The notes under the pieces are model-generated. The model did not search any database. It saw only the letters and a program-made list of their open reading frames with translations, and was not told where the DNA came from. This document shows, in pieces, positions 40,790 through 49,287 of a stretch of 64,000 bases of DNA. The position numbers and the translations under genes were made by a program. Each line of letters opens with the position of its first letter. Positions within the stretch are counted from its first letter, which is position 1. This DNA comes from Eubacteriaceae bacterium Marseille-Q4139 (GTDB lineage Bacteria > Bacillota > Clostridia > Lachnospirales > Lachnospiraceae): positions 2,701,865-2,765,864 of the forward strand of contig JAGTTQ010000001.1 in the NCBI GenBank assembly GCA_018223415.1, given 5' to 3'.

Positions 40790-40860
40790 AAGAGCCGAAA
40801 ACCTAGCAACCATGCGGGTTTCCGACTCTTTTTTGCCGAAAGTGTACCGAAAACGTACCG
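40790..40860. other. Hairpin and paired GTACCG repeats beside the integrase relic (att-like)
   Basis: AGAGCCGAAAACC and GGGTTTCCGACTCT form a hairpin (40790-40830) followed by TTTTT. GTACCG at 40844-40849 and 40855-40860 has an 11-bp period, matching in sequence and spacing the GGTACT pair at the satellite's right end. Confidence 0.55.
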
Positions 40861-40861
40861 T

Positions 40862-41222
40862 TTATATTTTTTCTGCCTCTTTTTCCACATTTTCGAGCTT
40901 CGAGGACAAGGCCGATAAGTCTGACATTCCAGGAGCCGGAATCACCGCAAGATCACTGCTTGAAATGCGGTTTAGGTCTGTGGCCAGGGATTTCATTTTG
41001 TTTGGATATAGGTGTGAATATGTAGCCATAGCCACCTCGACGGTATTCCCCAGACGTTCCGCAACGGCGACGATGGAATAACCGAGTTCGACCATCAGCG
41101 CAGCATGGGAGTGACGCAGGTCATGCACCCGGATCGACGCCAGGCGGTAATAGACCGTGGCATAGTTTAAGATCGCGGATAGCTGGTTGTTGATGGAGCG
41201 AAGATAGGTATCCGAATATGGC
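40862..41222 (-). pseudogene. Decayed tyrosine integrase (third copy), internal deletion
   Basis: The minus frame reads PYSDTYLRSINNQLSAILNY then ATVYYRLASIRVHDLRHSHA and AALMVELGYSIVAVAERLGN. A stretch between the core-binding domain and the HxxR box (including the first catalytic Arg) is missing, as is the N-terminus. The catalytic Tyr region (MATYSHLYPNK) remains. The NNQ site used by TnA and TnB in the other integrases is present and unoccupied here. Confidence 0.85.
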
Positions 41223-41714
41223 CTCCCCTTTTCTTATCTTTGCATGCAAGCACAATAATCTCCAAAACAATCCTTGAGATGATAAGGTCCATTATCGGTC
41301 ATAAGGCCACAGCTCCGTGCTTCAATTAAACTTTTTCTTTGAAGTTAGTATAGTATGGTGCAATAGGAATAGTAAGAGAAACTAAAACAAGAAAAGTTAA
41401 AATAAACAACTGTCCAAACAGAACAAACACCATAATTTCCTAAAGAGGAATGAGCGGCTTTCATAGGTGAGAGACTGGTGCAGTGCCGAAAAAGGATGCC
41501 TGCCAGAACAATGAAAGCAGAGCAATGGGGGGATTATGCGGAAATTGAACGCAGAATTGCAGAAACAGAGGCATCTGATGGCTGATGGGCATGTGAGTGC
41601 TATATTTTCTGTAAAAAGCGATAGGCAAGACTTGAAAGTTTAAATGTGAATATGTATAATCAATTATAAACAAGAATAAATAATTAAAAACAAATAAACA
41701 GGAGCAACAAAGAT
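41223..41714. other. Intergenic region between integrase relic and DeoR gene
   Basis: No intact gene. A short frame MKAEQWGDYAEIERRIAETE (about 41510-41585) looks like a gene fragment. The right part holds the DeoR promoter. Confidence 0.4.
41632..41660 (+). promoter_or_regulatory. Promoter of the DeoR/kinase/PHP operon
   Basis: TTGAAA (41632-41637), 17 bp, TATAAT (41655-41660); the DeoR ATG follows 55 bp later after AGGAGCAACAAAGAT. Confidence 0.7.
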
Positions 41715-42488
41715 ATGTTCATGGAGGAAAGGCAAAGAGATATTGTAAACAGAGTCAATGAGACAGGAAGAATTCTGGTATCTGAAATTCAAACACGATA
41801 TCAGATATCCGCAGATTGTGCCAGAAGAGATTTGCGTGTACTGGAAAGCAGAGGCCTGCTGCAAAGAACGCATGGAGGTGCTATTGCAGCAAAGCCAAAA
41901 GGAACGTATCCGGATGCAGCCTATAACCCAAAAGATTTACCGGAAATAAAAAAGAACTACTTGGCTGTTGCAAAACGAGCAGTCGAATGTATAGAAGAGC
42001 ATAATGTAATTTATATTACTACATCATCAGTAGGATATTATATGGCCATGAATTTGCCTGACAACTTGAAGATAACTGTTTTAACAAACTCTGTCACAAT
42101 AGCAGATGTTCTTCGAAAAAAAGAAAATATTTCTGTTATTCTTCTGGGCGGAGAAATGTCCCATAGGGGACATTGTCATGATTACTATACGATACAAATG
42201 GTGAAAAATATACGGACAGATAAAGCTTTTTTATCCCATTCAGCGTTATCTGTGGAGTTTGGTGCATCCATACATAATAGTGCGGGCGTAGAGTTTGGAA
42301 AAGCAGTTATGGAGAATAGCAGTATGAATATAGGACTGTATCCGTCTGAAAAAATAGGGAAATCATCTATTCACTCTGTATGCAAAATAGATGCGTATGA
42401 TTTGCTGATAACTGATAACGATGTTTCTGAGGATTTTTTGTCTCAAATGGATGAAATAGGGATCAATTATATTGCAGTTGAGGTTTAA
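41715..42488 (+). CDS. DeoR-family transcriptional regulator
   Basis: 257 residues. The N-terminal DeoR HTH (RQRDIVNRVNETGRILVSEI then QTRYQISADCARRDLRVLE) is followed by a DeoR C-terminal sugar-phosphate sensor domain (VIYITTSSVGYYMAMNL, VILLGGEMSHRG). It usually represses its own operon and responds to a phosphorylated sugar or nucleotide. First gene of a three-gene unit, two bases from the kinase. Confidence 0.88.
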   Translation: MFMEERQRDIVNRVNETGRILVSEIQTRYQISADCARRDLRVLESRGLLQRTHGGAIAAKPKGTYPDAAYNPKDLPEIKKNYLAVAKRAVECIEEHNVIYITTSSVGYYMAMNLPDNLKITVLTNSVTIADVLRKKENISVILLGGEMSHRGHCHDYYTIQMVKNIRTDKAFLSHSALSVEFGASIHNSAGVEFGKAVMENSSMNIGLYPSEKIGKSSIHSVCKIDAYDLLITDNDVSEDFLSQMDEIGINYIAVEV

Positions 42489-42490
42489 AA

Positions 42491-43096
42491 ATGTATTGTA
42501 TATTAGTGACCGGGATTCCAGCAGCAGGAAAAAGTACAAAGGCAGCATTTTTGGCGGAACATTTCGGATTACCTGTTATCTCAAAAGATAAAATTAAAGA
42601 GTTCATGTATGATGATATAGGGTTTTGTTCCAGAGAAGAAAAAGTTAAACTGGGTATCGCCAGTATGAATATCATGTATTATATGGCGGCAGAGTTAATG
42701 AAAAGTAATCAGCCATTTATACTTGAAAATAATTTCGAAAAAATATCTAGGGAGCCTTTAATACAAATTCTTGAAAAATATTCATATAAAGCGATTACTG
42801 TAACATTGACAGGAAATTGTTCGAAAATATATGAGCGTTTTACAGAGAGAAATAGCAGTCCGGACAGACATAGAGGTCATGTTGTCAATGACTGTTATCC
42901 CGAAAAAACTCCAAATAAAGATATTAACCCCATTTCATATGAAAACTTTGTGAGTGGAATTATTGATAGAGGGATGGACAGTTTCGAGGCGAATGGCCCA
43001 GATATTGTTGTAGACACAACAGATTTTAATGACCTACATATAGAGACGCTGATAGAGGAGATAAATAGTTATAGAGAGGAAATGTTATATGGTTGA
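42491..43096 (+). CDS. P-loop kinase-like ATPase (AAA_33 / zeta-toxin type)
   Basis: 201 residues with Walker A TGIPAAGKST near the start and a later acidic VVDTTDFND. This fold phosphorylates small molecules or polynucleotide ends. The substrate is unknown; pairing with a DeoR sensor and a PHP phosphoesterase suggests opposing phosphorylation and dephosphorylation of one metabolite (inference). Its stop overlaps the PHP start by 8 bases. Confidence 0.75.
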   Translation: MYCILVTGIPAAGKSTKAAFLAEHFGLPVISKDKIKEFMYDDIGFCSREEKVKLGIASMNIMYYMAAELMKSNQPFILENNFEKISREPLIQILEKYSYKAITVTLTGNCSKIYERFTERNSSPDRHRGHVVNDCYPEKTPNKDINPISYENFVSGIIDRGMDSFEANGPDIVVDTTDFNDLHIETLIEEINSYREEMLYG

Positions 43097-43918
43097 TGCC
43101 CATGTTCATTTGGAAAAAGGAAGCTATTGTATTGAATGGATTCAAGAATTTATACAGTATGCTTTAGCAAGAGATATTAACGAAATTTACTTTTTGGAGC
43201 ATACACATATATTTAAAGAATTCTCTAGTTTATATGATGAAATGTCGTGTTATAATGAATATCAAAATAATTGGTATAGAAAAAATATGAAAATGCCAGA
43301 CCATTAAAAGAGTACATAGATTTCATAGATGATATGAAAAAGGAACATTTTCCAATTAAGATAAAGTTTGGTCTGGAGGTGTGCTATTCATCTGAATATA
43401 TAAAGGATATCGAAAATATAAAAAATATGTATTCATTCGATTTTCTTGTTGGATCAATACATTTTATTGATGGATGGGCTTTTAGCCATAAAAAACAGCC
43501 GTGGAGAAAGGAAAATTACAATTTGAATTGTTTATACAAGCGATATTATGAGCTGATGTATGAACTTGTGGAAAGTAATCTGTTTTCTGGGTTAGCTCAT
43601 CCGAATTCTTTACAGTGTTTCGGTGCATATCCAATAGGTGATTATGACACTGAATACAGCAGGATTGCGAGAGCATTAAAAGAGAACAATATGTATATTG
43701 AAGAGAGTAGTGGGCTAGCAACAAATTATGGTGATACGGAATTAGGCATGAATGGGAAAATGCTAAAGGCTATGATATTGCAAGATGTTCAGATATTAAC
43801 TGCTTCAGATGCTCATATTCCACAAAATGTCGGAAATTTGATATGTGAAATGAACGATTTAATTGCTAAAGAGAAAAAAAGAATATGGCAGATGAATGAT
43901 TGTGCAATAGGCATATAA
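43089..43918 (+). pseudogene. PHP-domain phosphoesterase (histidinol-phosphatase-like) with frameshift
   Basis: The first frame, MVDAHVHLEKGSYCIEWIQE to 43307, carries the HxH metal motif. The second frame from about 43290 carries PLKEYIDFIDDMKKEHFPIK, the GLEVCY motif and TASDAHIP. A single missing A in the AAAA run near 43280-43290 would restore one 276-codon gene. Metal-binding residues occur in both halves, so either part alone should be inactive. A sequencing error is possible. Confidence 0.8.
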
Positions 43919-43996
43919 GTCTGACTCGCTGGCTAAAATCCGTGCACACCGCATTTATCAAACGCCAAAATCCCAAAATCCCCCCTGCTTTTAACC

Positions 43997-44329
43997 TCAA
44001 GACCACCCTAAATTCCACCCCAGGCACACCGCATGGCATGCCGCCATCATAAACGGCCCAACAGTCCGCAGCTTATTTTTTATAAGAACCCCAATCACAC
44101 AGTCTGCTGCCTGCACAACCAGCATCGCCGCAGTAACGGCAGTCAAAATCCCCGGTGCATTTACCCATACAGGTATGGCAGAAGCACACGCTAACGCCAG
44201 GCTCCGTGCAAACATATACATGGCATTCACCTGGCCATTGCCCTTTTCCGATATGACAGCTTTCAATGAAAAGCAAACACCGAGGACTGCGCTGACTAAA
44301 TTTATATATGCATTGAAATCATACATCAA
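43997..44329 (-). CDS. Small four-span membrane protein
   Basis: A 110-residue hydrophobic protein with about four predicted membrane segments (LVSAVLGVCFSLKAV, ALACASAIPVWV, ILTAVTAAMLVVQAADCVIGVLI, VGPFMMAACHAVCLGW). It overlaps the upstream acetyltransferase by 11 bases, so they are co-translated. Family not recognised. Confidence 0.6.
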   Translation of the reverse strand: MMYDFNAYINLVSAVLGVCFSLKAVISEKGNGQVNAMYMFARSLALACASAIPVWVNAPGILTAVTAAMLVVQAADCVIGVLIKNKLRTVGPFMMAACHAVCLGWNLGWS

Positions 44330-44813
44330 TATCTGCCTCCTGCCATAACATAATCAAGTCCTCGTCTTTTTCCTCTGCAATCTTAAATCCAATTTTCCGG
44401 TACATTTGAGCCGCATAGTTCGCCTTCTGGACGGAAAGAGAAACGCGGCTGTATCCATGAGATTTTAACAGAGCCAGAATTTCTTCCATCATGGTGGTTC
44501 CTATCCCATACCCGCGATATTCCGGATACAGAGAAATTGCCAGGGAAGGAGTTTGACTGTCAATATGCCCGTAATCATTTATAATGCGTGCCCAAACAGC
44601 ACCGACGATTTTTCCTTCGATTTCTGCTGCCAGCGCGAAATCGCCGTCCAATTCTCCGAAATGGCTGACATAAATCCACAGCTCCGGCGAAAAAATAATA
44701 TTTCGAGGAGGCGGCTCGGCGCCGTCAGGAATAAAAATAGCCTCGTATAGAAAATCATTCAGGAGTGGGTATTCGTCCGCAGACATTTTTCGTATTATGT
44801 ATTCCATAGACAT
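44319..44813 (-). CDS. GNAT-family N-acetyltransferase
   Basis: About 164 residues. The acetyl-CoA motif is PEYRGYGIGTTMMEEIL and the C-terminal sheet NYAAQMYRKIGFKI. The start is uncertain among several ATG codons; 44813, after AGAGAAGAT, is chosen over 44888. Substrate unknown. Confidence 0.8.
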   Translation of the reverse strand: MSMEYIIRKMSADEYPLLNDFLYEAIFIPDGAEPPPRNIIFSPELWIYVSHFGELDGDFALAAEIEGKIVGAVWARIINDYGHIDSQTPSLAISLYPEYRGYGIGTTMMEEILALLKSHGYSRVSLSVQKANYAAQMYRKIGFKIAEEKDEDLIMLWQEADIDV

Positions 44814-44975
44814 ATCTTCTCTATTCATGTGAATGCCGCAGGGAGATTCTCCCCTCTGCATTGTAGCACCCCGCAAAGCGTGCGGCAACTAAAATCATCA
44901 GGCCGCCGAAATGAAACTAGCAGTTGTATAGATAAACCTTCAATCATGTGGTAAAATCAAAATGCAAAGATAAAA

Positions 44976-45149
44976 ACGCAGTGTAAGAGAAAATCTCTTG
45001 CAGAGCCGGTAGGTAGCCCGGCCGCACCGTCAGGTGTAAGTAACCCTCCCTCCTTAGGGTCGTCCATTCTTTGTTCATTACAATCATTTGGCGTGCGTGT
45101 GAAGAATAACAAATACCGCGCCAGTGCAAAGTGTTAAGGAGGAATTGCC
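44976..45149 (+). ncRNA. Candidate yjdF riboswitch leader
   Basis: The leader of yjdF contains successive stems: AAGAGA/TCTCTT (44984-44998), GCCGG/CCGGC (45004-45021), CACC/GGTG (45024-45035) and ACCCT/AGGGT (45042-45059). An unstructured run to an AAGGAGG site follows. The yjdF RNA motif is known upstream of yjdF in Firmicutes and senses azaaromatic compounds. The call rests on structure plus the gene, not on a motif search. An extended -10 (TGGTAAAAT, 44948-44956) lies upstream. Confidence 0.65.
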
Positions 45150-45566
45150 ATGGACAAAGTATCATGCAGATTGACCGTGTTTTTTGAAGCCCCCTTCTGG
45201 GTAGGAGTTTTTGAGCGAATATCAGAGGGAGAGCTATCCGTATGCAAGGTTACGTTTGGTGCGGAACCAAAGGATTACGAGGTAGGCATGTATGTGCTGA
45301 AAAACTACGGACATCTGAGGTTCAGTCCGGCTGTGGCAGCTGGTGCAAAAGAAGCTGGCCGCAATCCGAAGAGGATCAAGCGGGAAGTACGGAGTCAGGT
45401 ACAGAATGCAGGGCTCGGTACAAAATCGCAGCAGGCCTTAAAATTGCAGCAGGAGCAGTTGAAAGCTGAGCGGAAGACTGTGAGCCGGGAAAAACGGGAA
45501 TCAGAAAGAAAACGCCAGTTTGAACTGAAACAGCAAAAGAAGAAGGAGAAGCGCAGGGGCAGGTAA
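45150..45566 (+). CDS. yjdF: YjdF-family protein (DUF2992)
   Basis: 138 residues. The N-terminal domain is MDKVSCRLTVFFEAPFWVGV...CKVTFGAEPKDYEVG, with a conserved NPKRIKREVRSQV segment and a very basic, Gln/Lys-rich C-terminal helix. This matches YjdF (DUF2992), a protein of unknown biochemical activity whose gene is typically controlled by the yjdF riboswitch, perhaps to handle toxic azaaromatics. AAGGAGGAATTGCC precedes the ATG. Confidence 0.85.
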   Translation: MDKVSCRLTVFFEAPFWVGVFERISEGELSVCKVTFGAEPKDYEVGMYVLKNYGHLRFSPAVAAGAKEAGRNPKRIKREVRSQVQNAGLGTKSQQALKLQQEQLKAERKTVSREKRESERKRQFELKQQKKKEKRRGR

Positions 45567-45633
45567 GGCCTGCCCTGGCTTCATCTGAATGAAATGCAGG
45601 AACAGCAGGCAGATTTTGGGGAGGTGACGCAGT

Positions 45634-46052
45634 ATGACCTATTTTACATCAGACCTGCACTTTGAGCATGAAAAAATTATAAGGCATACGGGAAGGCCGT
45701 TTGGCAGTGCGGGAGAAATGGACAATGCCCTGCTCCGGCGATGGAACCAGACCGTAGGGCCGGGGGATGAGATCTACATTCTGGGCGATGTCACCATGAA
45801 AGGCCCGGAATATGCCGCAGAAATTCTGGCGCAGTTAAAAGGCTGGATGTTCGTGCTGTTCCATTATCCGATTGCGGAGTGGAACGGGCATTTAAAGGAA
45901 GCATTTGCCTGCATGGGCATCAGCATAACCATGAGGAGTACAATCGAAAGAATCTGGAAGAAAAGCTTCTGTGGTATGACGTGAGAGTGGATGCCAGTGG
46001 CATGAAACCGGTTAGCATAGAAACGATAGCAGCTTTTTTTCGTGAGATATAG
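45634..46052 (+). pseudogene. Calcineurin-like metallophosphatase remnant
   Basis: It starts MTYFTSDLHFEHEKIIRHTG, with GDEIYILGDVTMKG typical of the family. The conserved RGNHD block expected after QLKG is missing, and near 45910-45925 the frame shifts to continue HGHQHNHEEYNRKNLEEKLL to 46052. An internal deletion plus a frameshift make it non-functional. Confidence 0.8.
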
Positions 46053-46066
46053 GGGGAGAGGCTTTT

Positions 46067-46471
46067 ATGATGCCAGTGAGATTCGATGAATATTTGAAAG
46101 AGCCAAAAAGCATGGATTTGGAGACAGCCCTACGGCTCCATGATGAAATGCTGGGGGAAATCGGGACAGATCCGGACTCCGTAGAGTTATATGAAGAATT
46201 GTGCCGGGCGGCAGCAAGGTACGCGAATTTCCGTGCCTGGTGGCTTTTGTGGGACAAAGAGAAAAAGGCAGAACAGGATGAAGGACGGACAGCGAGCCAC
46301 AATGCCCTGATCGTAAAATTCAATCAGCTTGCCAGATACCTGAAAATGCAGGGGAAGACGGCAGCATGGAGAGACGAGTTGGGGTATGAGGAAGAGGATT
46401 TGTATTTTAGGAAACGCATCGGGGATTTTGGATGTTTTCTTGCGTTTGTCAATGGGGTTCATGCCAGATAG
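46067..46471 (+). CDS. Conserved hypothetical protein (DUF3232-like)
   Basis: A 134-residue helical protein with a conserved-looking C-terminal block (HNALIVKFNQLARYLKMQGK then AAWRDELGYEEED and RKRIGDFGCFLAFVNGVHAR). I associate this with DUF3232, with moderate confidence. GGGGGAGAGGCTTTT precedes the ATG. Function unknown. Confidence 0.6.
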   Translation: MMPVRFDEYLKEPKSMDLETALRLHDEMLGEIGTDPDSVELYEELCRAAARYANFRAWWLLWDKEKKAEQDEGRTASHNALIVKFNQLARYLKMQGKTAAWRDELGYEEEDLYFRKRIGDFGCFLAFVNGVHAR

Positions 46472-46563
46472 GTCTGGATCAACACGACATTTCCCCTCGC
46501 ATTGCCTCTCCCCCCAATCCATGCTATACTGAACCTATAAAACCAAAGCCGGAGGCACACCGC

Positions 46564-47406
46564 ATGGACATAACAGAAAAATACAGATCGGATATCGAGG
46601 AAATCCTGTCGCACCGGCATGACAACGGTGCGGATTACTGGGCAACACCTGACCGCAGATTGTTAAAAGGCGCGCCCTTCACGACGTTGGAAAGCGTCCT
46701 GTATCTGCTGGAGCTGGGGATGCCGTCGGAAGACGAGGTATTGAAAGGCGCTGCCAGCCTGATTTTTGATGCGCGGCGGGAGGACGGCCGGTTTAAAATT
46801 TCGCCCTCCGGCGGGATTTACCCATGCCAGACAGCCCTGGCCGCCAATGTCCTGTGCCGCTTGGGGTACGGAAGCGACGAACGTCTTCAGAAGACATTCA
46901 CATACTTTCTCGATACACAGGAGCCAGACGGCGGCTGGAAATGCAGGAAATACAGCTTTGGTCACGGCGAAGAGACCGAACATTCCACACCCTATACGAC
47001 CCTGGTGGCGCTGGACATGTTCCGGCACTCCCCGTATTTTGGCCATGATGCCAGGCTGGAAAAAGCTACGGATTTTTTGCTGGAACATTGGGTCATCCGC
47101 AGGCCCATCAGCCCCTGCCATTACGGGATCGGAACCAGGTTCATGCAGATTGAGTACCCATTCCGCGGCTATAATCTGTTTTATTATGTGTACGTCCTGT
47201 CCCATTATGAAAATGCGAGGAAGGACATGCGCTTTTTGGAGGCCTTTCATGCTTTGGAACAGAAAACAGAAAACGGGAAAATCCCAGTTGAACGTGTAGT
47301 CCCGAAGCTTGCAAAGCTCCGGTTTTGCAGGAAAGGGTGTGCGAGCGAGGCAGCCGCAGGGCGCTGGAAGGAAATCCTTAAGAATGTGAAAGGGGATGCC
47401 GAATGA
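46564..47406 (+). CDS. Prenyltransferase/squalene-cyclase-fold protein
   Basis: 280 residues. ATG 46564 is chosen because an upstream extension lacks any site. Repeats of the alpha/alpha-barrel type are visible (YPCQTALAANVLCRLGYGSD, FLDTQEPDGGWKCRKYSFGH, YTTLVALDMFRHS). The DxDD of cyclases is absent, so a catalytic cyclase role is unlikely; a ligand- or metal-binding role is possible. The stop overlaps the methyltransferase start (ATGA). Confidence 0.7.
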   Translation: MDITEKYRSDIEEILSHRHDNGADYWATPDRRLLKGAPFTTLESVLYLLELGMPSEDEVLKGAASLIFDARREDGRFKISPSGGIYPCQTALAANVLCRLGYGSDERLQKTFTYFLDTQEPDGGWKCRKYSFGHGEETEHSTPYTTLVALDMFRHSPYFGHDARLEKATDFLLEHWVIRRPISPCHYGIGTRFMQIEYPFRGYNLFYYVYVLSHYENARKDMRFLEAFHALEQKTENGKIPVERVVPKLAKLRFCRKGCASEAAAGRWKEILKNVKGDAE

Positions 47407-47948
47407 ACGGCGGATTACTTTTGATTCCGTTTCTTGCAGTCCGTTTTTTGCTTCCGCCGCTTTTTTCAAAGGAAGCACTCCGGCGCGCCGCCTATTTTGC
47501 ACCGGTGGCGGGCGCGGAACGAACGGCTTATTTTGTGTACCAGATCTCCAACATGGCCGTATTTCTGGCATTATTTTTCCTGAAAATCGAGACCAGGCGT
47601 CCATGGCTGCTTTACGGTGGCGCAGCATGCTATCTTGCCGGGCTTTTCCTGTGCGCGGCCGCCCTCATCAGTTTTTCTGTGCCGGATGAGACAGGTTTTA
47701 ACAGAAACGGCCTTTACAGGTATTCCCGCAACCCGATGTATGCAGCATACTTCATCTGCTTCTTTGGAATGGCACTCTTGCTGAATTCCCTGTTTTTGCT
47801 GGTGCTGGTATTCGTCTTCCAGATTTCCGCCCACTGGATCATCCTTTCCGAGGAACGATGGTGCATAGAAAAATTCGGCGATGCGTACCGGCAGTATATG
47901 GAAGATGTGGGGCGTTATTTTTCCTATCACAGAAAAAGGAGGACATAA
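47403..47948 (+). CDS. ICMT/PEMT-like integral membrane methyltransferase
   Basis: 181 residues with about five membrane spans. The C-terminal motif GLYRYSRNPMYAAYFICFFG ... HWIILSEERWCIEKFGDAYR is characteristic of isoprenylcysteine carboxyl methyltransferase-like enzymes, which use SAM at the membrane. Substrate unknown. Translationally coupled to the gene before it; the SRPBCC gene follows 3 bp later. Confidence 0.85.
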   Translation: MNGGLLLIPFLAVRFLLPPLFSKEALRRAAYFAPVAGAERTAYFVYQISNMAVFLALFFLKIETRRPWLLYGGAACYLAGLFLCAAALISFSVPDETGFNRNGLYRYSRNPMYAAYFICFFGMALLLNSLFLLVLVFVFQISAHWIILSEERWCIEKFGDAYRQYMEDVGRYFSYHRKRRT

Positions 47949-47951
47949 AAA

Positions 47952-48368
47952 ATGGCTGAATCGACGATCCGGGCCGTGCTCCCGGCAGATATCCGCACCG
48001 TCTGGGATATTGTCACGAATGTTGACGGCTACACATGGCGCAGCGACTTAGACAGGACAGAGCAGGTGAGCGGCACGCAGTTTGTGGAATACACCAGGGA
48101 CGGATATCCCACGACCTTTACGGTCACGCGGGAAAAGCCGCAGGAATGCTGGGAATTCGATATGGAAAATACCAACATGAGCGGGCACTGGACGGGGACT
48201 TTTATTTCAAAAGGCGGAGAAACAGAAATCTGCTTTACGGAACGTGTGACGGCAAAAAAAATCTTTTTAAAGCCCTTTGTAAAGCGGTATCTGAAAAAAC
48301 AGCAGGCACAGTTTGTCGCAGATCTGAGGAAAGAAGTGCTGCGGCAGCGATCTGGTTCCTCTTTATAG
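47952..48368 (+). CDS. SRPBCC-family protein
   Basis: 138 residues with the START/Bet v1-like pattern (STIRAVLPADIRTVWDIVTN ... FTVTREKPQECWEFDMENTN ... TERVTAKKIFLKPFVKRYL). Hydrophobic-ligand-binding fold. Last gene of a three-gene unit with the prenyltransferase-fold and ICMT-like proteins, hinting at a lipid or isoprenoid substrate (inference). Confidence 0.8.
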   Translation: MAESTIRAVLPADIRTVWDIVTNVDGYTWRSDLDRTEQVSGTQFVEYTRDGYPTTFTVTREKPQECWEFDMENTNMSGHWTGTFISKGGETEICFTERVTAKKIFLKPFVKRYLKKQQAQFVADLRKEVLRQRSGSSL

Positions 48369-48435
48369 ACGGGCCTTGAATCTGCGGCAGGAGCCGCCTC
48401 TCGGGGAATATCATAAAGGAATATCCCACAACCCT

Positions 48436-48486
48436 TTGACAAAAACATCAAAATGCGCTAGAATATAAATTACCGACATATGTCGG
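48436..48486 (+). promoter_or_regulatory. Promoter and palindromic operator of the DUF134-NifX gene
   Basis: TTGACA (48436-48441), 17 bp, TAGAAT (48459-48464), then the perfect palindrome CCGACATATGTCGG (48473-48486) at the expected transcription start. It is well placed for autoregulation by the DUF134 domain encoded next. Confidence 0.8.
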
Positions 48487-48529
48487 AAACCAACAGAAAA
48501 GCTGCAAAAACGGCAGCAGGAGGCAGAAC

Positions 48530-49270
48530 ATGGCAAGACCGCCAAGATGCAGACGGGTCTGCAAAGAACCGGCCTGTGAGACATTTTTCCCCGACGGGAT
48601 CCCCGGCGGGACGGTGATGATGGGGCTGGACGAATATGAGACAATCCGCCTGATTGATTACGAAGAAATGACCCACGAACAATGCGCCGCCCAGATGAAT
48701 GTTTCCAGAACGACGGTGACGGAAATCTATGAGCGGGCCAGGCGAAAGCTGGCGGACTGCATCGTCAACGGAAAGTGCCTTCAGATTTCCGGCGGGCATT
48801 ACCGGCTTTGGGGCGGCACACAGCGGCCGGCCGGTGAAATTCATATCGAGAAAAAAGGAGAAAAGGAAATGAGAGTAGCAGTTACCTATGAAAACGGACA
48901 GATTTTCCAGCATTTTGGACACACCGAGCAGTTTAAGCTTTACGATGTGGAAAACGGGCAGATTGTCCGGGAACAGGTTGTGGACACCAACGGGAGCGGA
49001 CACGGCGCTCTGGCCGGCTTTTTAACAGAGTACCAGGTTGAAGTCCTGATCTGCGGCGGAATCGGCGGTGGTGCCCAGAATGCACTGGCGCAGGCGGGGA
49101 TCCGGCTGTACGGCGGTGTCTCCGGGAGTGCCGACGAGGCCGTGAAAGCCCTTGCGGCGGGAAAACTGGACTATAATCCCGATGTTCAGTGCAGCCATCA
49201 TGACCACGGCCATGACCATAGCTGCGGTGATCATGTCTGCGGCAGCCATGGCTGCCATCATGAAGCGTAA
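48530..49270 (+). CDS. DUF134 regulator fused to a NifX/NifB-type metal-cluster domain
   Basis: 246 residues. Residues 1-95 are DUF134, with a sigma-region-4-like HTH (MTHEQCAAQMNVSRTTVTEI). Residues 114-225 are the dinitrogenase Fe-Mo cofactor-binding fold (MRVAVTYENGQIFQHFGHTE, EVLICGGIGGGAQNAL). The tail is a His/Cys-rich metal ligand cluster (HHDHGHDHSCGDHVCGSHG). An in-frame ATG at 48869 has its own AAGGAG eight bases upstream, so the NifX-like half may also be made alone. Likely a metal or Fe-S-responsive regulator. Confidence 0.85.
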   Translation: MARPPRCRRVCKEPACETFFPDGIPGGTVMMGLDEYETIRLIDYEEMTHEQCAAQMNVSRTTVTEIYERARRKLADCIVNGKCLQISGGHYRLWGGTQRPAGEIHIEKKGEKEMRVAVTYENGQIFQHFGHTEQFKLYDVENGQIVREQVVDTNGSGHGALAGFLTEYQVEVLICGGIGGGAQNALAQAGIRLYGGVSGSADEAVKALAAGKLDYNPDVQCSHHDHGHDHSCGDHVCGSHGCHHEA

Positions 49271-49287
49271 ACGGGAGGAGATTTCCG

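Noticed and set aside
39975..40813. Phe/Leu/Ser-rich minus-strand reading frames in the tandem duplication
   Set aside because: They are translations of low-complexity purine runs. Indels between the two units break the frames and no ribosome site precedes them.
46663..47628. Long minus-strand frame (321 codons) opposite the prenyltransferase-fold gene
   Set aside because: It shows no family features and overlaps two supported genes; a GC-rich shadow frame.
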